This document shows positions 8,532 to 17,272 of a stretch of 64,000 bases of DNA, in pieces. Made by a program: the position numbers and the translations under genes. The stretch comes from Pseudomonas gingeri (GTDB taxonomy: Bacteria > Pseudomonadota > Gammaproteobacteria > Pseudomonadales > Pseudomonadaceae), in NCBI RefSeq assembly GCF_013386165.1, contig NZ_JACAOS010000013.1:1-64000 (forward strand), read 5' to 3'. Numbering within the stretch: position 1 is the stretch's first letter; each line of letters begins with the position of its first letter. Under the pieces are notes generated by a model, which was given only the letters and a program-made list of their open reading frames with translations, made no database searches and had not been told where the DNA came from.

Positions 8532-9824
8532 TTGCCGCGTTCTTCCTCTGTCCATGCTGGTCATTTTTTACCTTCTCTCCTGTTGTTGCTTGCGGGGCTT
8601 GCGGCTGCCTACGTCAAGGAACTCAACGTCTTCTTCACTTCGCTGTTCAATGTGCTGCCGACCCTGGTGTTGCTGCTGGGCGGGTCCTACTGCGCGGTGT
8701 ATCGACGCCAGCGCGAGTTGTTCCTGATGGTGACGGTGTACATCGCCTATTTCCTGCTTTCCACCCAGACCGATTATTACCGGGATCACGGCAAGGTCCG
8801 CGAGGACGCGGCGGTGGTCTTCCACCTGTGTTGCCTGCTGCTGCCCCTGCTGTTTGGCGTGTACGCCGCCTGGGAGGAGCGTACTCATCTGTTCCAGGAC
8901 ATGGTCGCGCGGTTTGCCGTGCTGCTGGCGGTGGGCAGCGTGGCGCTGGGGTTGGAGCAGAGTTATCCACAAGCCTTGCTCGACTGGCTGGCGGAAATCC
9001 GTTGGCCGGCGCTGCACGGGGACTGGATGAGCCTGATCCAGTTGTCCTATCCGGTGTTCTTCGCCTCCTTCGTGCTGCTCACGGTGCAGTACTGGCGTCA
9101 TCCGCGACCACTGCATGCGGCCCAGTTGACCGGGCTGCTCGGGTTGTTCTGGATGTTGCCCAAGACGTTCATCCTGCCGTTCACCCTGAACATCATGTGC
9201 AGCCAGGTGATGTTGATGATTGCCGCGGCGGTGGCCCACGAGGCCTATCAGATGGCCTTCCGCGACGAACTCACGGGCTTGCCGGGCCGCCGCGCGCTGA
9301 ATGAGCGTATGCAGCGCCTGGGCCGCAACTATGTGCTGGCGATGACCGACGTCGACCATTTCAAGAAATTCAATGACACCCACGGTCACGATGTCGGCGA
9401 CCAGGTGTTGCGCCTGGTCGCCAGCAAGCTGGCGAAGGTCAGCGGCGGCGGTCGCGCCTATCGCTACGGCGGTGAAGAGTTCGCGGTGGTGTTTGCCGGC
9501 AAGAGCCTGGAGGAGTGCATGCCGCACCTGGAGGTCATTCGTGAAGTGATCGCCAACTACCATATCCAGTTGCGCAACCAGGACAACCGCCCCCACGACG
9601 ACCAGCAAGGTCGTCAGCGACGTGCGGGCAGCGGCGCCACGAGCGTGTCGGTGACCGTGAGTATTGGTGTCGCCGAGCGTCAACCGGAGCAACGCACCCC
9701 GGAAGAGGTGCTCAAGTCCGCTGACCAGGCGCTCTATGCCGCCAAGGGCGCAGGCCGTAACTGCGTGATCGCGGCGGGGCAAAGCCGGCGTGGCGCGATC
9801 CGCACGGGCGAAGCTGTCGGCTGA
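8532..9824 (+). CDS. Membrane-bound diguanylate cyclase (GGDEF)
   Basis: Predicted to make c-di-GMP. The N-terminal half is a chain of hydrophobic segments (FLPSLLLLLAGLAAAYV, VLPTLVLLLGGSYCAVY, VYIAYFLLS and others), a multi-pass sensor module of unnamed type. The C-terminal GGDEF domain starts at RDELTGLPGRRALNERM, has the metal-site DVDHFKKFNDTHGHDVGD, and the intact signature YRYGGEEFAVVF. The RxxD inhibitory site expected just upstream is absent (SGGG). The start is uncertain: TTG 8532 is in frame and has GGAG 8 bases upstream. ATG 8496 or the frame start 8439 would lie at or before the likely promoter. Confidence 0.88.
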   Translation: MPRSSSVHAGHFLPSLLLLLAGLAAAYVKELNVFFTSLFNVLPTLVLLLGGSYCAVYRRQRELFLMVTVYIAYFLLSTQTDYYRDHGKVREDAAVVFHLCCLLLPLLFGVYAAWEERTHLFQDMVARFAVLLAVGSVALGLEQSYPQALLDWLAEIRWPALHGDWMSLIQLSYPVFFASFVLLTVQYWRHPRPLHAAQLTGLLGLFWMLPKTFILPFTLNIMCSQVMLMIAAAVAHEAYQMAFRDELTGLPGRRALNERMQRLGRNYVLAMTDVDHFKKFNDTHGHDVGDQVLRLVASKLAKVSGGGRAYRYGGEEFAVVFAGKSLEECMPHLEVIREVIANYHIQLRNQDNRPHDDQQGRQRRAGSGATSVSVTVSIGVAERQPEQRTPEEVLKSADQALYAAKGAGRNCVIAAGQSRRGAIRTGEAVG

Positions 9825-9913
9825 GTGATGGTGGAGCATTCAGCGGTTGGACGGTGATTGTCCGGGGCCGGGCAGGGCAGTAGGTTGAGTCATCTGCTGC
9901 CGGAGAAACGACC

Positions 9914-11710
9914 ATGCCTGAGTACAAAGCCCCGCTACGCGACATGCGCTTTCTGATCGACCATGTTTTCGATTTCCACGCCCACTACGCTGCCCTCGGT
10001 GCCGCTGATGCCAGCCCCGATATGGTCGGCGCGATCCTGGAGGAAGGCGCCAAGTTCTGCGAGCAGGTGCTGTCGCCGCTGAACCGCTCCGGCGATGAAG
10101 AAGGCTGCCATTTCGACCAGGGTGTGGTGACCACGCCCAAGGGCTTCAAGCAGGCCTTTGCCCAGTATGTCGAAGGCGGCTGGCACGGCCTGGCGGCGGA
10201 CCCGGCTTATGGCGGGCAAGGCTTGCCGTTGTCCCTGGGGCTGGTGATCAGCGAGATGATCGGTTCCAGCAATACTTCCTGGGGCATGTACCCGGGCCTG
10301 ACCCACGGCGCCATGTCGGCGATTCATGCCCACGGCACCGAGGAACAGAAAAACACCTACCTGAGCAAACTGACCGAAGGTCGCTGGACCGGCACCATGT
10401 GCTTGACCGAGGCCCATTGCGGCACTGACCTGGGGATCATCAAGACCCGCGCCGTGCCCCAGGCTGACGGCAGCTATGGGATTAGCGGCAGCAAGATTTT
10501 CATCTCTGCCGGCGAGCACGACATGAGCGAGAACATCGTGCATCTGGTGCTGGCCAAGCTGCCGGATGCGCCGGCGGGGACCAAGGGTATTTCCCTGTTT
10601 ATCGTGCCGAAGTTCCTGGTCAATGCCGCCGGTGATGCGGGTGAGCGCAATGGAGTGCAGTGCGGCTCCATCGAACACAAGATGGGCATCAAGGCCAGTG
10701 CGACCTGCGTGTTGAACTTCGATGAGGCCAAGGGCTTTCTGATCGGCGAGGCCAACAAGGGCCTGAACTGCATGTTCACCATGATGAACCATGCTCGCCT
10801 CGGTACCGGGATGCAGGGCCTTTGCCTGGGTGAGACGAGTTTCCAGGGCGCGGTCCGGTACGCCAACGACCGCCTGCAGATGCGCGCGCTCACCGGTCCC
10901 AAGGCGCCGGACAAGGTCGCCGATCCGATCATCGTGCATCCCGATGTGCGGCGCATGCTGCTGACCATGAAGGCTTTCAACGAGGGTAATCGGGCACTGA
11001 CCTATTTCACCGCGCAGTGGCTGGATGTCGCTCATCTGGGGGGCGATGCCGCCCAGCGCCAGGAAGCCGAGGATCTGCTGGCCTTCCTGACCCCGATCTG
11101 CAAGGCGTTCATGACCGAGACCGGTCTTGAGGTGACCAATCACGGGATGCAGGTGTTCGGTGGCCACGGCTTCATTCGTGAGTGGGGCATGGAGCAACTG
11201 GTCCGCGATTGCCGGATCGCGCCGATCTACGAAGGCACCAACGGGATTCAGGCGTTGGACCTGCTGGGGCGCAAAGTGCTCGGCAGCCAGGGCAAGTTGC
11301 TGCGCGGCTTCACCAGGATCGTGCACAAGTTCTGCCTGGCGAATGCCGAGCATCCGCAACTCAAGGGTTATGTGGCGCAATTGGGCGACTTGAACCAGCA
11401 GTGGGGCGAACTGACCACCCAGGTCGGCATGGCGGCGATGAAGAACCCCGATGAGGTGGGCGCTGCGGCGTTGGATTATCTGATGTACAGCGGTTACATC
11501 ATCCTTGCTTACCTCTGGCTGCGCATGGCGCTGGTGGCTCAGGCCCAGTTGGAGGAGGGCAGTGGTGACGCCGAGTATTGCCAGGGCAAGCTGGCGACCT
11601 GCGAGTTCTACTTCAAGCGCCTGCTGCCACGTACGACCGCCCATCGGGCGGCGGTGGAGGCGGGAAGTGAGTGTCTGATGCGTTTGCCGGCGCAGTTGTT
11701 CGCGCTGTAG
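9914..11710 (+). CDS. Acyl-CoA dehydrogenase (PA0507-like)
   Basis: The second of three paralogous large acyl-CoA dehydrogenases, 598 residues, closely similar to the first through segments such as [28 protein letters not shown] and GGHGFIREWGMEQL. The likely catalytic base is Glu440 in [18 protein letters not shown]. It starts 89 bp after the GGDEF gene with no terminator seen between, so the two may be co-transcribed. Differences among the copies lie mainly in the C-terminal third. The chain-length preference cannot be read from sequence. Confidence 0.9.
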   Translation: MPEYKAPLRDMRFLIDHVFDFHAHYAALGAADASPDMVGAILEEGAKFCEQVLSPLNRSGDEEGCHFDQGVVTTPKGFKQAFAQYVEGGWHGLAADPAYGGQGLPLSLGLVISEMIGSSNTSWGMYPGLTHGAMSAIHAHGTEEQKNTYLSKLTEGRWTGTMCLTEAHCGTDLGIIKTRAVPQADGSYGISGSKIFISAGEHDMSENIVHLVLAKLPDAPAGTKGISLFIVPKFLVNAAGDAGERNGVQCGSIEHKMGIKASATCVLNFDEAKGFLIGEANKGLNCMFTMMNHARLGTGMQGLCLGETSFQGAVRYANDRLQMRALTGPKAPDKVADPIIVHPDVRRMLLTMKAFNEGNRALTYFTAQWLDVAHLGGDAAQRQEAEDLLAFLTPICKAFMTETGLEVTNHGMQVFGGHGFIREWGMEQLVRDCRIAPIYEGTNGIQALDLLGRKVLGSQGKLLRGFTRIVHKFCLANAEHPQLKGYVAQLGDLNQQWGELTTQVGMAAMKNPDEVGAAALDYLMYSGYIILAYLWLRMALVAQAQLEEGSGDAEYCQGKLATCEFYFKRLLPRTTAHRAAVEAGSECLMRLPAQLFAL

Positions 11711-11827
11711 CTGTTTTCGAATGGGGCTGACGGCGTGCGGGGCGCTTGAGGGCCCCTTCGCAGGGCTCGTCGGATCGTCCATCGCCGCGAAGGGTCGGAA
11801 CAGGCAACGCATGGCTAAAACATGTTC

Positions 11828-11853
11828 GTGACTAAAAATATTAAAAAAGTCAC
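11828..11853. promoter_or_regulatory. Inverted repeat in the leader of the third acyl-CoA dehydrogenase
   Basis: GTGACT (11828-11833) and AGTCAC (11848-11853) flank a 14-base spacer made only of A and T. It lies about 100 bp before the gene at 11953 in an unusually AT-rich patch. It could be an operator. No regulator is identifiable and no PsrA-type palindrome is seen here. Confidence 0.35.
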
Positions 11854-11952
11854 ATAAGGACCCTATGTGTCGCAAAAGTTGTTCGGGTAAACTCAAACCT
11901 TGGAAAAGCGGCCTCATCCGGGGCCTGTCGTTTAGATCTTGCGAGGTTTGCC

Positions 11953-13731
11953 ATGGCTGACTACAAAGCGCCCCTGCGCGATATGCGCTTCGTCCTCAAT
12001 GAAGTGTTCGAGGTCGCGAAACTCTGGGGCCAACTGCCTGCCCTGGCCGAGACCGTCGACGCCGAAACCGTCGAGGCGATTCTCGAAGAGGCCGGCAAGG
12101 TCACCGCCAAGAGCATCGCGCCCCTGAGCCGTGGCGGCGATGAAGAAGGCTGCCGCTGGGACAACACTGCAGTCTTCACGCCTGCCGGTTTCCCCCAGGC
12201 CTACCAGACCTACGCCGAAGGCGGCTGGGTGGGGGTTGGCGGCGATCCGGCTTTCGGCGGCATGGGCATGCCCAAGGTGGTGTCGGCCCAGGTCGAAGAG
12301 ATGATCAACTCCTCCAGCCTCGCGTTCGGCCTCTACCCGATGCTGACGTCCGGCGCCTGCGTATCGATCAACACCCACGCCAGCGAAGAGTTGAAGGCCA
12401 TTTACCTGCCGAACATGTATTCGGGGGCCTGGGCCGGTTCCATGTGCCTGACCGAATCCCATGCGGGCACCGACCTGGGGATTATCCGTACCAAGGCCGA
12501 GCCCCAGGCAGACGGCTCCTATAAGGTCAGCGGGACCAAGATCTTCATTACTGGCGGCGAGCACGACCTGACCGAGAACATCATTCACCTGGTGCTGGCC
12601 AAGCTGCCGGATGCCCCGGCCGGTCCCAAGGGCATCTCGCTGTTCCTGGTGCCGAAGTTCATGGTCAACGCCGACGGCAGCCTCGGCGCCCGCAACCTGG
12701 TGAGCTGCGGGTCCATCGAACACAAGATGGGCATCCAGGCGTCCGCGACCTGCGTGATGAACTTCGACGAAGCCGTGGGTTATCTGATCGGCGAGCCGAA
12801 CAAAGGCTTGGCCGCGATGTTCACCATGATGAACTACGAGCGCCTGGGTGTCGGTATCCAGGGCCTGGCGTCGGGCGAGCGCTCGTACCAGAACGCCATC
12901 GAGTACGCCCGCGATCGCCTGCAAAGCCGTTCGCCGACCGGGGCGAAGGCCAAGGACAAGGTGGCCGACCCGATCATCGTGCATCCCGATGTGCGGCGCA
13001 TGCTGCTGACCATGAAAGCCGCGAACGAAGGTGGGCGGGCATTCTCCACCTACGTGGCGATGCAACTGGACACCGCCAAGTTCAGTGAGGACGCCGGCGT
13101 CCGCGAACGCGCGGATGGCCTGGTGGCCTTGCTGACCCCGGTGGCCAAGGCGTTCCTGACCGACCTCGGCCTGGAAACCACCGTGCACGGCCAGCAGGTG
13201 TTCGGCGGCCATGGCTATATCCGCGAGTGGGGGCAGGAACAACTGGTGCGCGATGTGCGGATCACCCAGATCTACGAAGGCACCAACGGTATCCAGGCCC
13301 TGGACCTGGTAGGGCGCAAGATCGTTGGCAACGGCGGCGCTTATTACAAACTCTTCGCCGAAGAGATCCGCCATTTCATCCAGAGCGCCGACGCCGGGCT
13401 GGCCGAGTTCACCCAGCCGTTGAGCGCTGCGCTGGATAACCTCGATGAATTGACGGCCTGGGTCCTGGAACGGGCCAAGACCAATCCGAACGAAATCGGT
13501 GCGGCATCTGTCGAATACCTGCAAGCCTTCGGTTATACCGCCTATGCCTACATGTGGGCATTGATGGCCAAGGCCGCATTGGGCAAAGAGACTCAGGAGA
13601 CGTTCTACGCGAGTAAAGTGGGCACGGCGCGGTTCTATTTCGCACGTCTGTTGCCGCGTATTCACTCGCTGACGGCCTCGGTAAAAGCGGGGAGCGAGTC
13701 GTTGTTCCTACTGGATGCCGAGCAATTTTGA
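11953..13731 (+). CDS. Acyl-CoA dehydrogenase (FadE2/PA0508-like)
   Basis: The third large acyl-CoA dehydrogenase of the cluster, 592 residues. FAD/substrate segments AGSMCLTESHAGTDLGI and KIFITGGEHDLTEN are conserved, and Glu442 in QIYEGTNGIQALDLVGRK is the likely base. It is more divergent than the first two (AGTDL rather than CGTDL, KSIAPLSRGGDEEG rather than EQVLAPLNR), which suggests a different substrate range. By position it matches PA0508, reported as a medium-chain FadE2. The GacA site of rsmY begins 15 bp after its stop. Confidence 0.9.
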   Translation: MADYKAPLRDMRFVLNEVFEVAKLWGQLPALAETVDAETVEAILEEAGKVTAKSIAPLSRGGDEEGCRWDNTAVFTPAGFPQAYQTYAEGGWVGVGGDPAFGGMGMPKVVSAQVEEMINSSSLAFGLYPMLTSGACVSINTHASEELKAIYLPNMYSGAWAGSMCLTESHAGTDLGIIRTKAEPQADGSYKVSGTKIFITGGEHDLTENIIHLVLAKLPDAPAGPKGISLFLVPKFMVNADGSLGARNLVSCGSIEHKMGIQASATCVMNFDEAVGYLIGEPNKGLAAMFTMMNYERLGVGIQGLASGERSYQNAIEYARDRLQSRSPTGAKAKDKVADPIIVHPDVRRMLLTMKAANEGGRAFSTYVAMQLDTAKFSEDAGVRERADGLVALLTPVAKAFLTDLGLETTVHGQQVFGGHGYIREWGQEQLVRDVRITQIYEGTNGIQALDLVGRKIVGNGGAYYKLFAEEIRHFIQSADAGLAEFTQPLSAALDNLDELTAWVLERAKTNPNEIGAASVEYLQAFGYTAYAYMWALMAKAALGKETQETFYASKVGTARFYFARLLPRIHSLTASVKAGSESLFLLDAEQF

Positions 13732-13745
13732 TTCTTCGGCGTCCG

Positions 13746-13763
13746 CGTAAGCATTTACTTACA
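13746..13763. promoter_or_regulatory. GacA upstream activating sequence of rsmY
   Basis: CGTAAG-CATTTA-CTTACA matches the GacA-box consensus TGTAAG-N6-CTTACA with one mismatch. It is centred about 62 bp upstream of the expected RNA start, the usual spacing for rsm genes. A -10-like TAATCT is at 13808-13813. Confidence 0.88.
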
Positions 13764-13815
13764 TAACGTGCTGCTGTTTGCCCCTTTCGCCACATTGGAT
13801 CCAGAGATAATCTTT

Positions 13816-13938
13816 GTACCAAGGACGTCGAGCAGGAAGCTCAAAGCAACAACAGGGACACGTAGGATTCTGCCAGGATGGCGGAGTGAAAGGGATGTCA
13901 GGGAAACAGTCTGCAAAGCCCCGCCTAGGCGGGGTTTT
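13816..13938 (+). ncRNA. rsmY: Small regulatory RNA RsmY
   Basis: A roughly 120-nt untranslated RNA that sequesters RsmA/CsrA-family translational repressors under GacS/GacA control. It holds eight GGA motifs (13822, 13834, 13855, 13864, 13876, 13882, 13892, 13901), several between short inverted segments such as GAGCAGGAAGCTC, and ends in a strong terminator. A GacA box lies upstream. Synteny supports RsmY rather than RsmX or RsmZ: in PAO1 rsmY is beside the LysR-MOSC-aminotransferase genes (about PA0528-PA0530), here immediately downstream. The start is estimated from the box and -10. Open frames across this region are incidental. Confidence 0.93.
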
Positions 13939-13943
13939 CTTTT
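13915..13943 (+). terminator. rsmY terminator
   Basis: A GC-rich near-perfect hairpin, AGCCCCGCC against GGCGGGGTT, followed by TTTTCTTTT. It forms the 3' end of RsmY and may also act on the convergent LysR gene ending at 13963. Confidence 0.92.
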
Positions 13944-13962
13944 GCCTGCGAAAAAGTACCGG

Positions 13963-14892
13963 TCAGTTCAAGCCTTCCCGCGCCACCGGCGGATGCCCGC
14001 CCGGGCGGTTCGTCACCATCACGTCTTCGAGCAAGTTGCGCAACAGTTCCAGCGTCGCCTGTTGGCGCTGCATATCGCGACACACCAGCCCCACCTTCAA
14101 GGCCACCCGTGGTTCGGTCAACGGCTTCCACAGCAGCAGCTCGTCGTCATGTTCATGCCGCGAGCGGCCCGGCAATACCGTCGCCAATCGCGTGTGCGGC
14201 AGGCTGTCGAGGATGCCGGCCATATTGTTCAGCTCGGCCTGGACCTGCGGGCGTCGCCCCAGATTGGCCAGTTGTCCCTGCCAGATCTGGCGTATCTGGA
14301 ACTCCTCGCCCAGCAGCAGCATTGGCAGTTCGGCGGCCTGGCTCAAGGAGACCTTCTTGAATTCACGCAAGGGATGGTCGCTGGGGATCACCAGTTGCAG
14401 TTCATCTTCATACAGCAGCACCCCGTGCAAGCCGGGTTGGCGCGGTGGCAGGTAGCTGATGCCGATATCCAGCGAGCCATTGAGCAGGCGCCGCTCGATC
14501 TCCATACCGGTCAATTCGTAGATCTGCACCACCAGGTGCGGCTGAGCCTTGCGCACCCGCTCCAGCATCTGCGGCACCAGGCTGGTGTGCACGGTCTGCA
14601 GCACGCCGATAGCCAGGGTGCGCAGGGCCTGGCCCTGGAAATTGCGCAGATCGTCGCGGGCCCGTTGCAGGCCATCGAGCAGTGGCAGCGCATGGTTGTA
14701 GAGCGTATGGGCGGCAAGGGTCGGCAGCAGGCGCTTGCTGCTGCGTTCGAACAGGCCCACATCCAGGTTGTGTTCGAGCTGACGGATCTGTTGCGAGAGC
14801 GCCGGTTGCGAGATCGACAGGCGCTCGGCAGCCCGGCCGACATGACCTTCTTCATACACCGCGACGAAATAACGCAGTTGCTTGAAATCCAT
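13963..14892 (-). CDS. LysR-family transcriptional regulator
   Basis: A 309-residue regulator with a standard N-terminal winged HTH (MDFKQLRYFVAVYEEGHVGRAAERLSISQPALSQQIRQLE) and a C-terminal periplasmic-binding-like effector domain. The ligand is unknown. It is divergent from the MOSC/aminotransferase pair with a 101-bp intergenic region, the usual sign that a LysR protein controls the divergent genes and itself. It matches the probable regulator next to rsmY in PAO1. A perfect palindrome overlaps its start codon. Confidence 0.88.
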   Translation of the reverse strand: MDFKQLRYFVAVYEEGHVGRAAERLSISQPALSQQIRQLEHNLDVGLFERSSKRLLPTLAAHTLYNHALPLLDGLQRARDDLRNFQGQALRTLAIGVLQTVHTSLVPQMLERVRKAQPHLVVQIYELTGMEIERRLLNGSLDIGISYLPPRQPGLHGVLLYEDELQLVIPSDHPLREFKKVSLSQAAELPMLLLGEEFQIRQIWQGQLANLGRRPQVQAELNNMAGILDSLPHTRLATVLPGRSRHEHDDELLLWKPLTEPRVALKVGLVCRDMQRQQATLELLRNLLEDVMVTNRPGGHPPVAREGLN

Positions 14893-14905
14893 AAGTTTTA
14901 CTTAT
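14891..14905. promoter_or_regulatory. Palindrome between LysR gene and MOSC gene
   Basis: ATAAGTTTTACTTAT is a perfect inverted repeat (ATAAGT-N3-TTACTTAT region, symmetric arms ATAAGT/ACTTAT) directly at the LysR start. A related TAAG-GC-TTA lies at about 14968-14977. Either could be a LysR-type binding element. This is inferred from position only. Confidence 0.35.
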
Positions 14906-14993
14906 CGAAAATGCTCGAAAAACGAAATGGCTGCGGGTGCCAGGGAAGCCTAGTCTAACCCTAATCATAAGGCTTACAGGGCCATAGAACGCG

Positions 14994-15692
14994 ATGAATA
15001 CTGTTTGCGTGGACGGTGTTTACATAGGCAAGGCAAAAAATCTCGGACAGGGTCTGGTGGGCGATACGGATAAACACCGGGTTGCCAATCGGCTCTGGTT
15101 GTGGCCGCGGGGCCTGGGCAGCGACGAGCATGGCGACCCGCGCTTCCATACCGGGCCTGAGCGGGCGCTGCATCACTATCCCGCCGAGCATTACGCTGAC
15201 TGGCGCAAACGTTATCCACAGGTCGATTGGGTGGCACCGGCCTTTGGCGAGAATGTGTCGACGCGGGGCCTGACCGAGGAACAAGTCTGCCTGGGCGATC
15301 TGTTTCGCTGGGGCGGTGCGTTGTTGCAGGTCAGCCAGCCGCGCTCGGCCTGCTATCGCCTGAGCCGTCTCGGCACGCTGCCGGATCTGCCACAAGAGGC
15401 CCAGGATACAGGGCGCTGCGGCTGGTTCTACCGGGTACTCAAGTCGGGCTTTGTCAGCGCCGATCAACCGTTTGAACTGATTCAGCGCAGTTATCCCGGC
15501 CTGACCGTAGCCTGGGCGCTGCATGCCTTCTTTCAGGAACCCCTGGAGCACGCGGGCTTGAAGAAACTGGTGGATTGCCCGGCGCTGTCCTCACGCTGGC
15601 GCGACACGGCGATCAAGCGTCTGCGCAGCGGGCGGGTGGAGGATTGGTCAGCACGCTTGCTCGGCCTGCCGCTGGAGGGTCTGCGCGCATGA
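14994..15692 (+). CDS. MOSC domain protein (YiiM-like)
   Basis: A 232-residue MOSC-domain protein. MOSC proteins bind or transfer sulfur to molybdenum-cofactor substrates. Relatives such as YiiM and YcbX help reduce N-hydroxylated compounds. The conserved cysteine lies in VSQPRSACYRLS, and FGENVSTRGLTEEQVCLGD fits the fold's conserved GEN segment. The C-terminal 80 residues resemble the 3-alpha domain often attached to YiiM. Its stop overlaps the start of the aminotransferase (ATGA), so the pair is translationally coupled. The substrate is unknown. Confidence 0.85.
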   Translation: MNTVCVDGVYIGKAKNLGQGLVGDTDKHRVANRLWLWPRGLGSDEHGDPRFHTGPERALHHYPAEHYADWRKRYPQVDWVAPAFGENVSTRGLTEEQVCLGDLFRWGGALLQVSQPRSACYRLSRLGTLPDLPQEAQDTGRCGWFYRVLKSGFVSADQPFELIQRSYPGLTVAWALHAFFQEPLEHAGLKKLVDCPALSSRWRDTAIKRLRSGRVEDWSARLLGLPLEGLRA

Positions 15693-16972
15693 ACCTGTTC
15701 AGCTTGCGTCGCACGCCGCCGAGTCTCGATGACCTGACCGCCGATTACCGACAATCTGCCCGGCCTGACAGCGTCAGCCATGAATACCTGATGCCGGCTG
15801 CCGAGCGTCTTGCTCCGGTGTTCGTTCGCGGCCAGGGCTCCTCGGTGTGGGACGCGCAGGGCCAGGCCTATCTGGATTTCAGCCAGGGCGGCGGCAGCAA
15901 CAGTCTCGGCCACAGTCCCGGCGTACTGGCCCGGGCGTTGTTCGACCAGGCCTACGGCTTGATCAATGCCGGGCCTGGATTTCATAACCAGGGGCAATTG
16001 AATCTGGCCCAGCGGCTGTGCGAGAGCACCGGCTGTGACCAGGTGCATTTTTTCAACAGCGGCTCCGAAGCCTGCGACGGCGCGATCAAGTTGGCGCGCA
16101 AATGGGGGCAACTGTATCGCGGTGGCGCCAGTCGGATAATTTCTGTGAGCAATGCCTGTCACGGCAGTGGTTTCGGTGCCCTGGCGGCGTCGGCGCCAGA
16201 GGCCTTCGACAATCGTTTTGAGCCACAACTGCCGGGCTTCAGCCAGGTGCCGTTCAATGACTTGCCGGCCTTGCATGCGGCCGTGGATGCCAAGACCGTT
16301 GCGATCATGCTGGAGCCGATCCAGAGTGCGGCGGGTGTGATTCCCGCGACCGGGCACTACCTCAAGGGCGTCGAACGGTTATGCCGCGAGCTGGGCATTC
16401 TGCTGATTCTGGATGAAGTGCAGACCGGTATGGGGCGTTGCGGTACGTTGCTGGTGGAACAGCAGTACGGCGTGAAGGCGGACATCATCACCCTGGGCAA
16501 AGGCCTGGGCGGCGGTGTACCGCTGTCCGCCCTGCTGGCGCGGGGCAAGGCTTGTTGCTTCGCCCCCGGTGAAATCGGTGGTAGTCACCACGGCAATGCC
16601 ATGATGTGCAGCGCCGGGTTAGCGGTGCTGGAAACGTTGCTCGGCGGTGACTTTCTCGCCAAGGTCCGTGAAACCGGGCAGTACCTGCGTGACGGGCTGA
16701 CGCGCCTGGCCCAGCGTTATGCCGGGGGCGAGTTGCGCGGTACCGGCCTGCTCTGGGGGCTGAGCCTGGGCGACGAGTCGGCGGATGCGCTGGTCAAGGC
16801 CGCGCTGCAGGAAGGGCTGCTGCTGGATGCACCGAAAGCCGATTGCCTGCGTTTTTCGCCTGCGTTGAATGTCAGCAAGGGTGACATCGACGAGATGCTG
16901 CTGCGCCTGGCCCGCGCCTTTTCCCGAGTGCGGACCGCCCAGGTCCAGTGCCGCAAGGGCATTGCCGTCTGA
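15689..16972 (+). CDS. Class III PLP-dependent aminotransferase
   Basis: A 427-residue omega-aminotransferase-type enzyme. It shows the cofactor-ring Asp in LLILDEVQTGMGRCG, the Schiff-base lysine in ITLGKGLGGGVPLSALL, and the early motif FFNSGSEACDGAIKLARKWG. The open frame extends upstream inside the MOSC gene. ATG 15689 is chosen because it couples with the MOSC stop and gives the family length. The substrate cannot be read. Relatives act on ornithine, acetylornithine, 4-aminobutyrate or 5-aminovalerate. A terminator follows. Confidence 0.86.
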   Translation: MNLFSLRRTPPSLDDLTADYRQSARPDSVSHEYLMPAAERLAPVFVRGQGSSVWDAQGQAYLDFSQGGGSNSLGHSPGVLARALFDQAYGLINAGPGFHNQGQLNLAQRLCESTGCDQVHFFNSGSEACDGAIKLARKWGQLYRGGASRIISVSNACHGSGFGALAASAPEAFDNRFEPQLPGFSQVPFNDLPALHAAVDAKTVAIMLEPIQSAAGVIPATGHYLKGVERLCRELGILLILDEVQTGMGRCGTLLVEQQYGVKADIITLGKGLGGGVPLSALLARGKACCFAPGEIGGSHHGNAMMCSAGLAVLETLLGGDFLAKVRETGQYLRDGLTRLAQRYAGGELRGTGLLWGLSLGDESADALVKAALQEGLLLDAPKADCLRFSPALNVSKGDIDEMLLRLARAFSRVRTAQVQCRKGIAV

Positions 16973-17031
16973 CATTGACTGGCTCCTTTTCCTCAACGAA
17001 TTCTTGAACCGTCTCGCGGTATAACGCGTCG

Positions 17032-17068
17032 CCCTGTGCCTGACTCTTTTGGCACGGGGTGTTTTTTT
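17032..17068 (+). terminator. Terminator after the MOSC-aminotransferase operon
   Basis: CCCTGTGCC (17032-17040) pairs with GGCACGGGG (17051-17059) with one G-T pair, followed by TGTTTTTTT. Confidence 0.82.
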
Positions 17069-17114
17069 GTGGGCGGTTGTCTGGCAGCGGGTTGTGGTGT
17101 GGATTTGAATTTAT

Positions 17115-17131
17115 ATACCACTCAGTGGTAT
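17115..17131. promoter_or_regulatory. Antitoxin-type operator palindrome over a promoter
   Basis: ATACCACTCAGTGGTAT is a perfect 17-bp palindrome. TTGAAT (17105-17110) and TATGTT (17129-17134, with TG one base upstream) form a plausible promoter at 18-bp spacing, so the palindrome covers the -10 region. This is the usual arrangement for autorepression by an HTH antitoxin, here the one at 17256. Confidence 0.6.
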
Positions 17132-17272
17132 GTTTTTTTTGAGAAGAATTCCCATGCCATTCAAGTTTTTAATGCGTTGGCCAAGGGCTATGAAGGACTC
17201 AGTGATCGACAGATCCAACAGTTACTGGAAATGAAAGCGTTTGTGGAGATAGATCATGACCAAGACATTTAA
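17129..17272 (+). pseudogene. C-terminal remnant of a RelE/HigB-type toxin
   Basis: The frame ending at 17272 encodes YVFFEKNSHAIQVFNALAKG, then YEGLSDRQIQQLLEMKAFVEIDHDQDI. This resembles the last roughly 45 residues of the RelE/HigB-like toxins that precede this antitoxin family. The N-terminal half is missing: directly upstream are the promoter/operator and then a terminator. Its stop overlaps the antitoxin start by 17 bp, as in intact pairs. I infer a deletion that joined the operator to the toxin C-terminus. Confidence 0.55.

Noticed and set aside
9935..13665. Long minus-strand frames (660 and 577 codons) opposite the other two acyl-CoA dehydrogenases
   Set aside because: Shadows of plus-strand genes, with compositional bias and no recognisable motifs.
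13768..14958. 396-codon plus-strand frame over rsmY and the LysR gene
   Set aside because: It spans the RsmY RNA, its terminator and the antisense of a canonical LysR protein.
17036..17128. N-terminal part of the 78-codon frame ending at 17272
   Set aside because: It translates a terminator and promoter. Only the C-terminal codons resemble a toxin tail.
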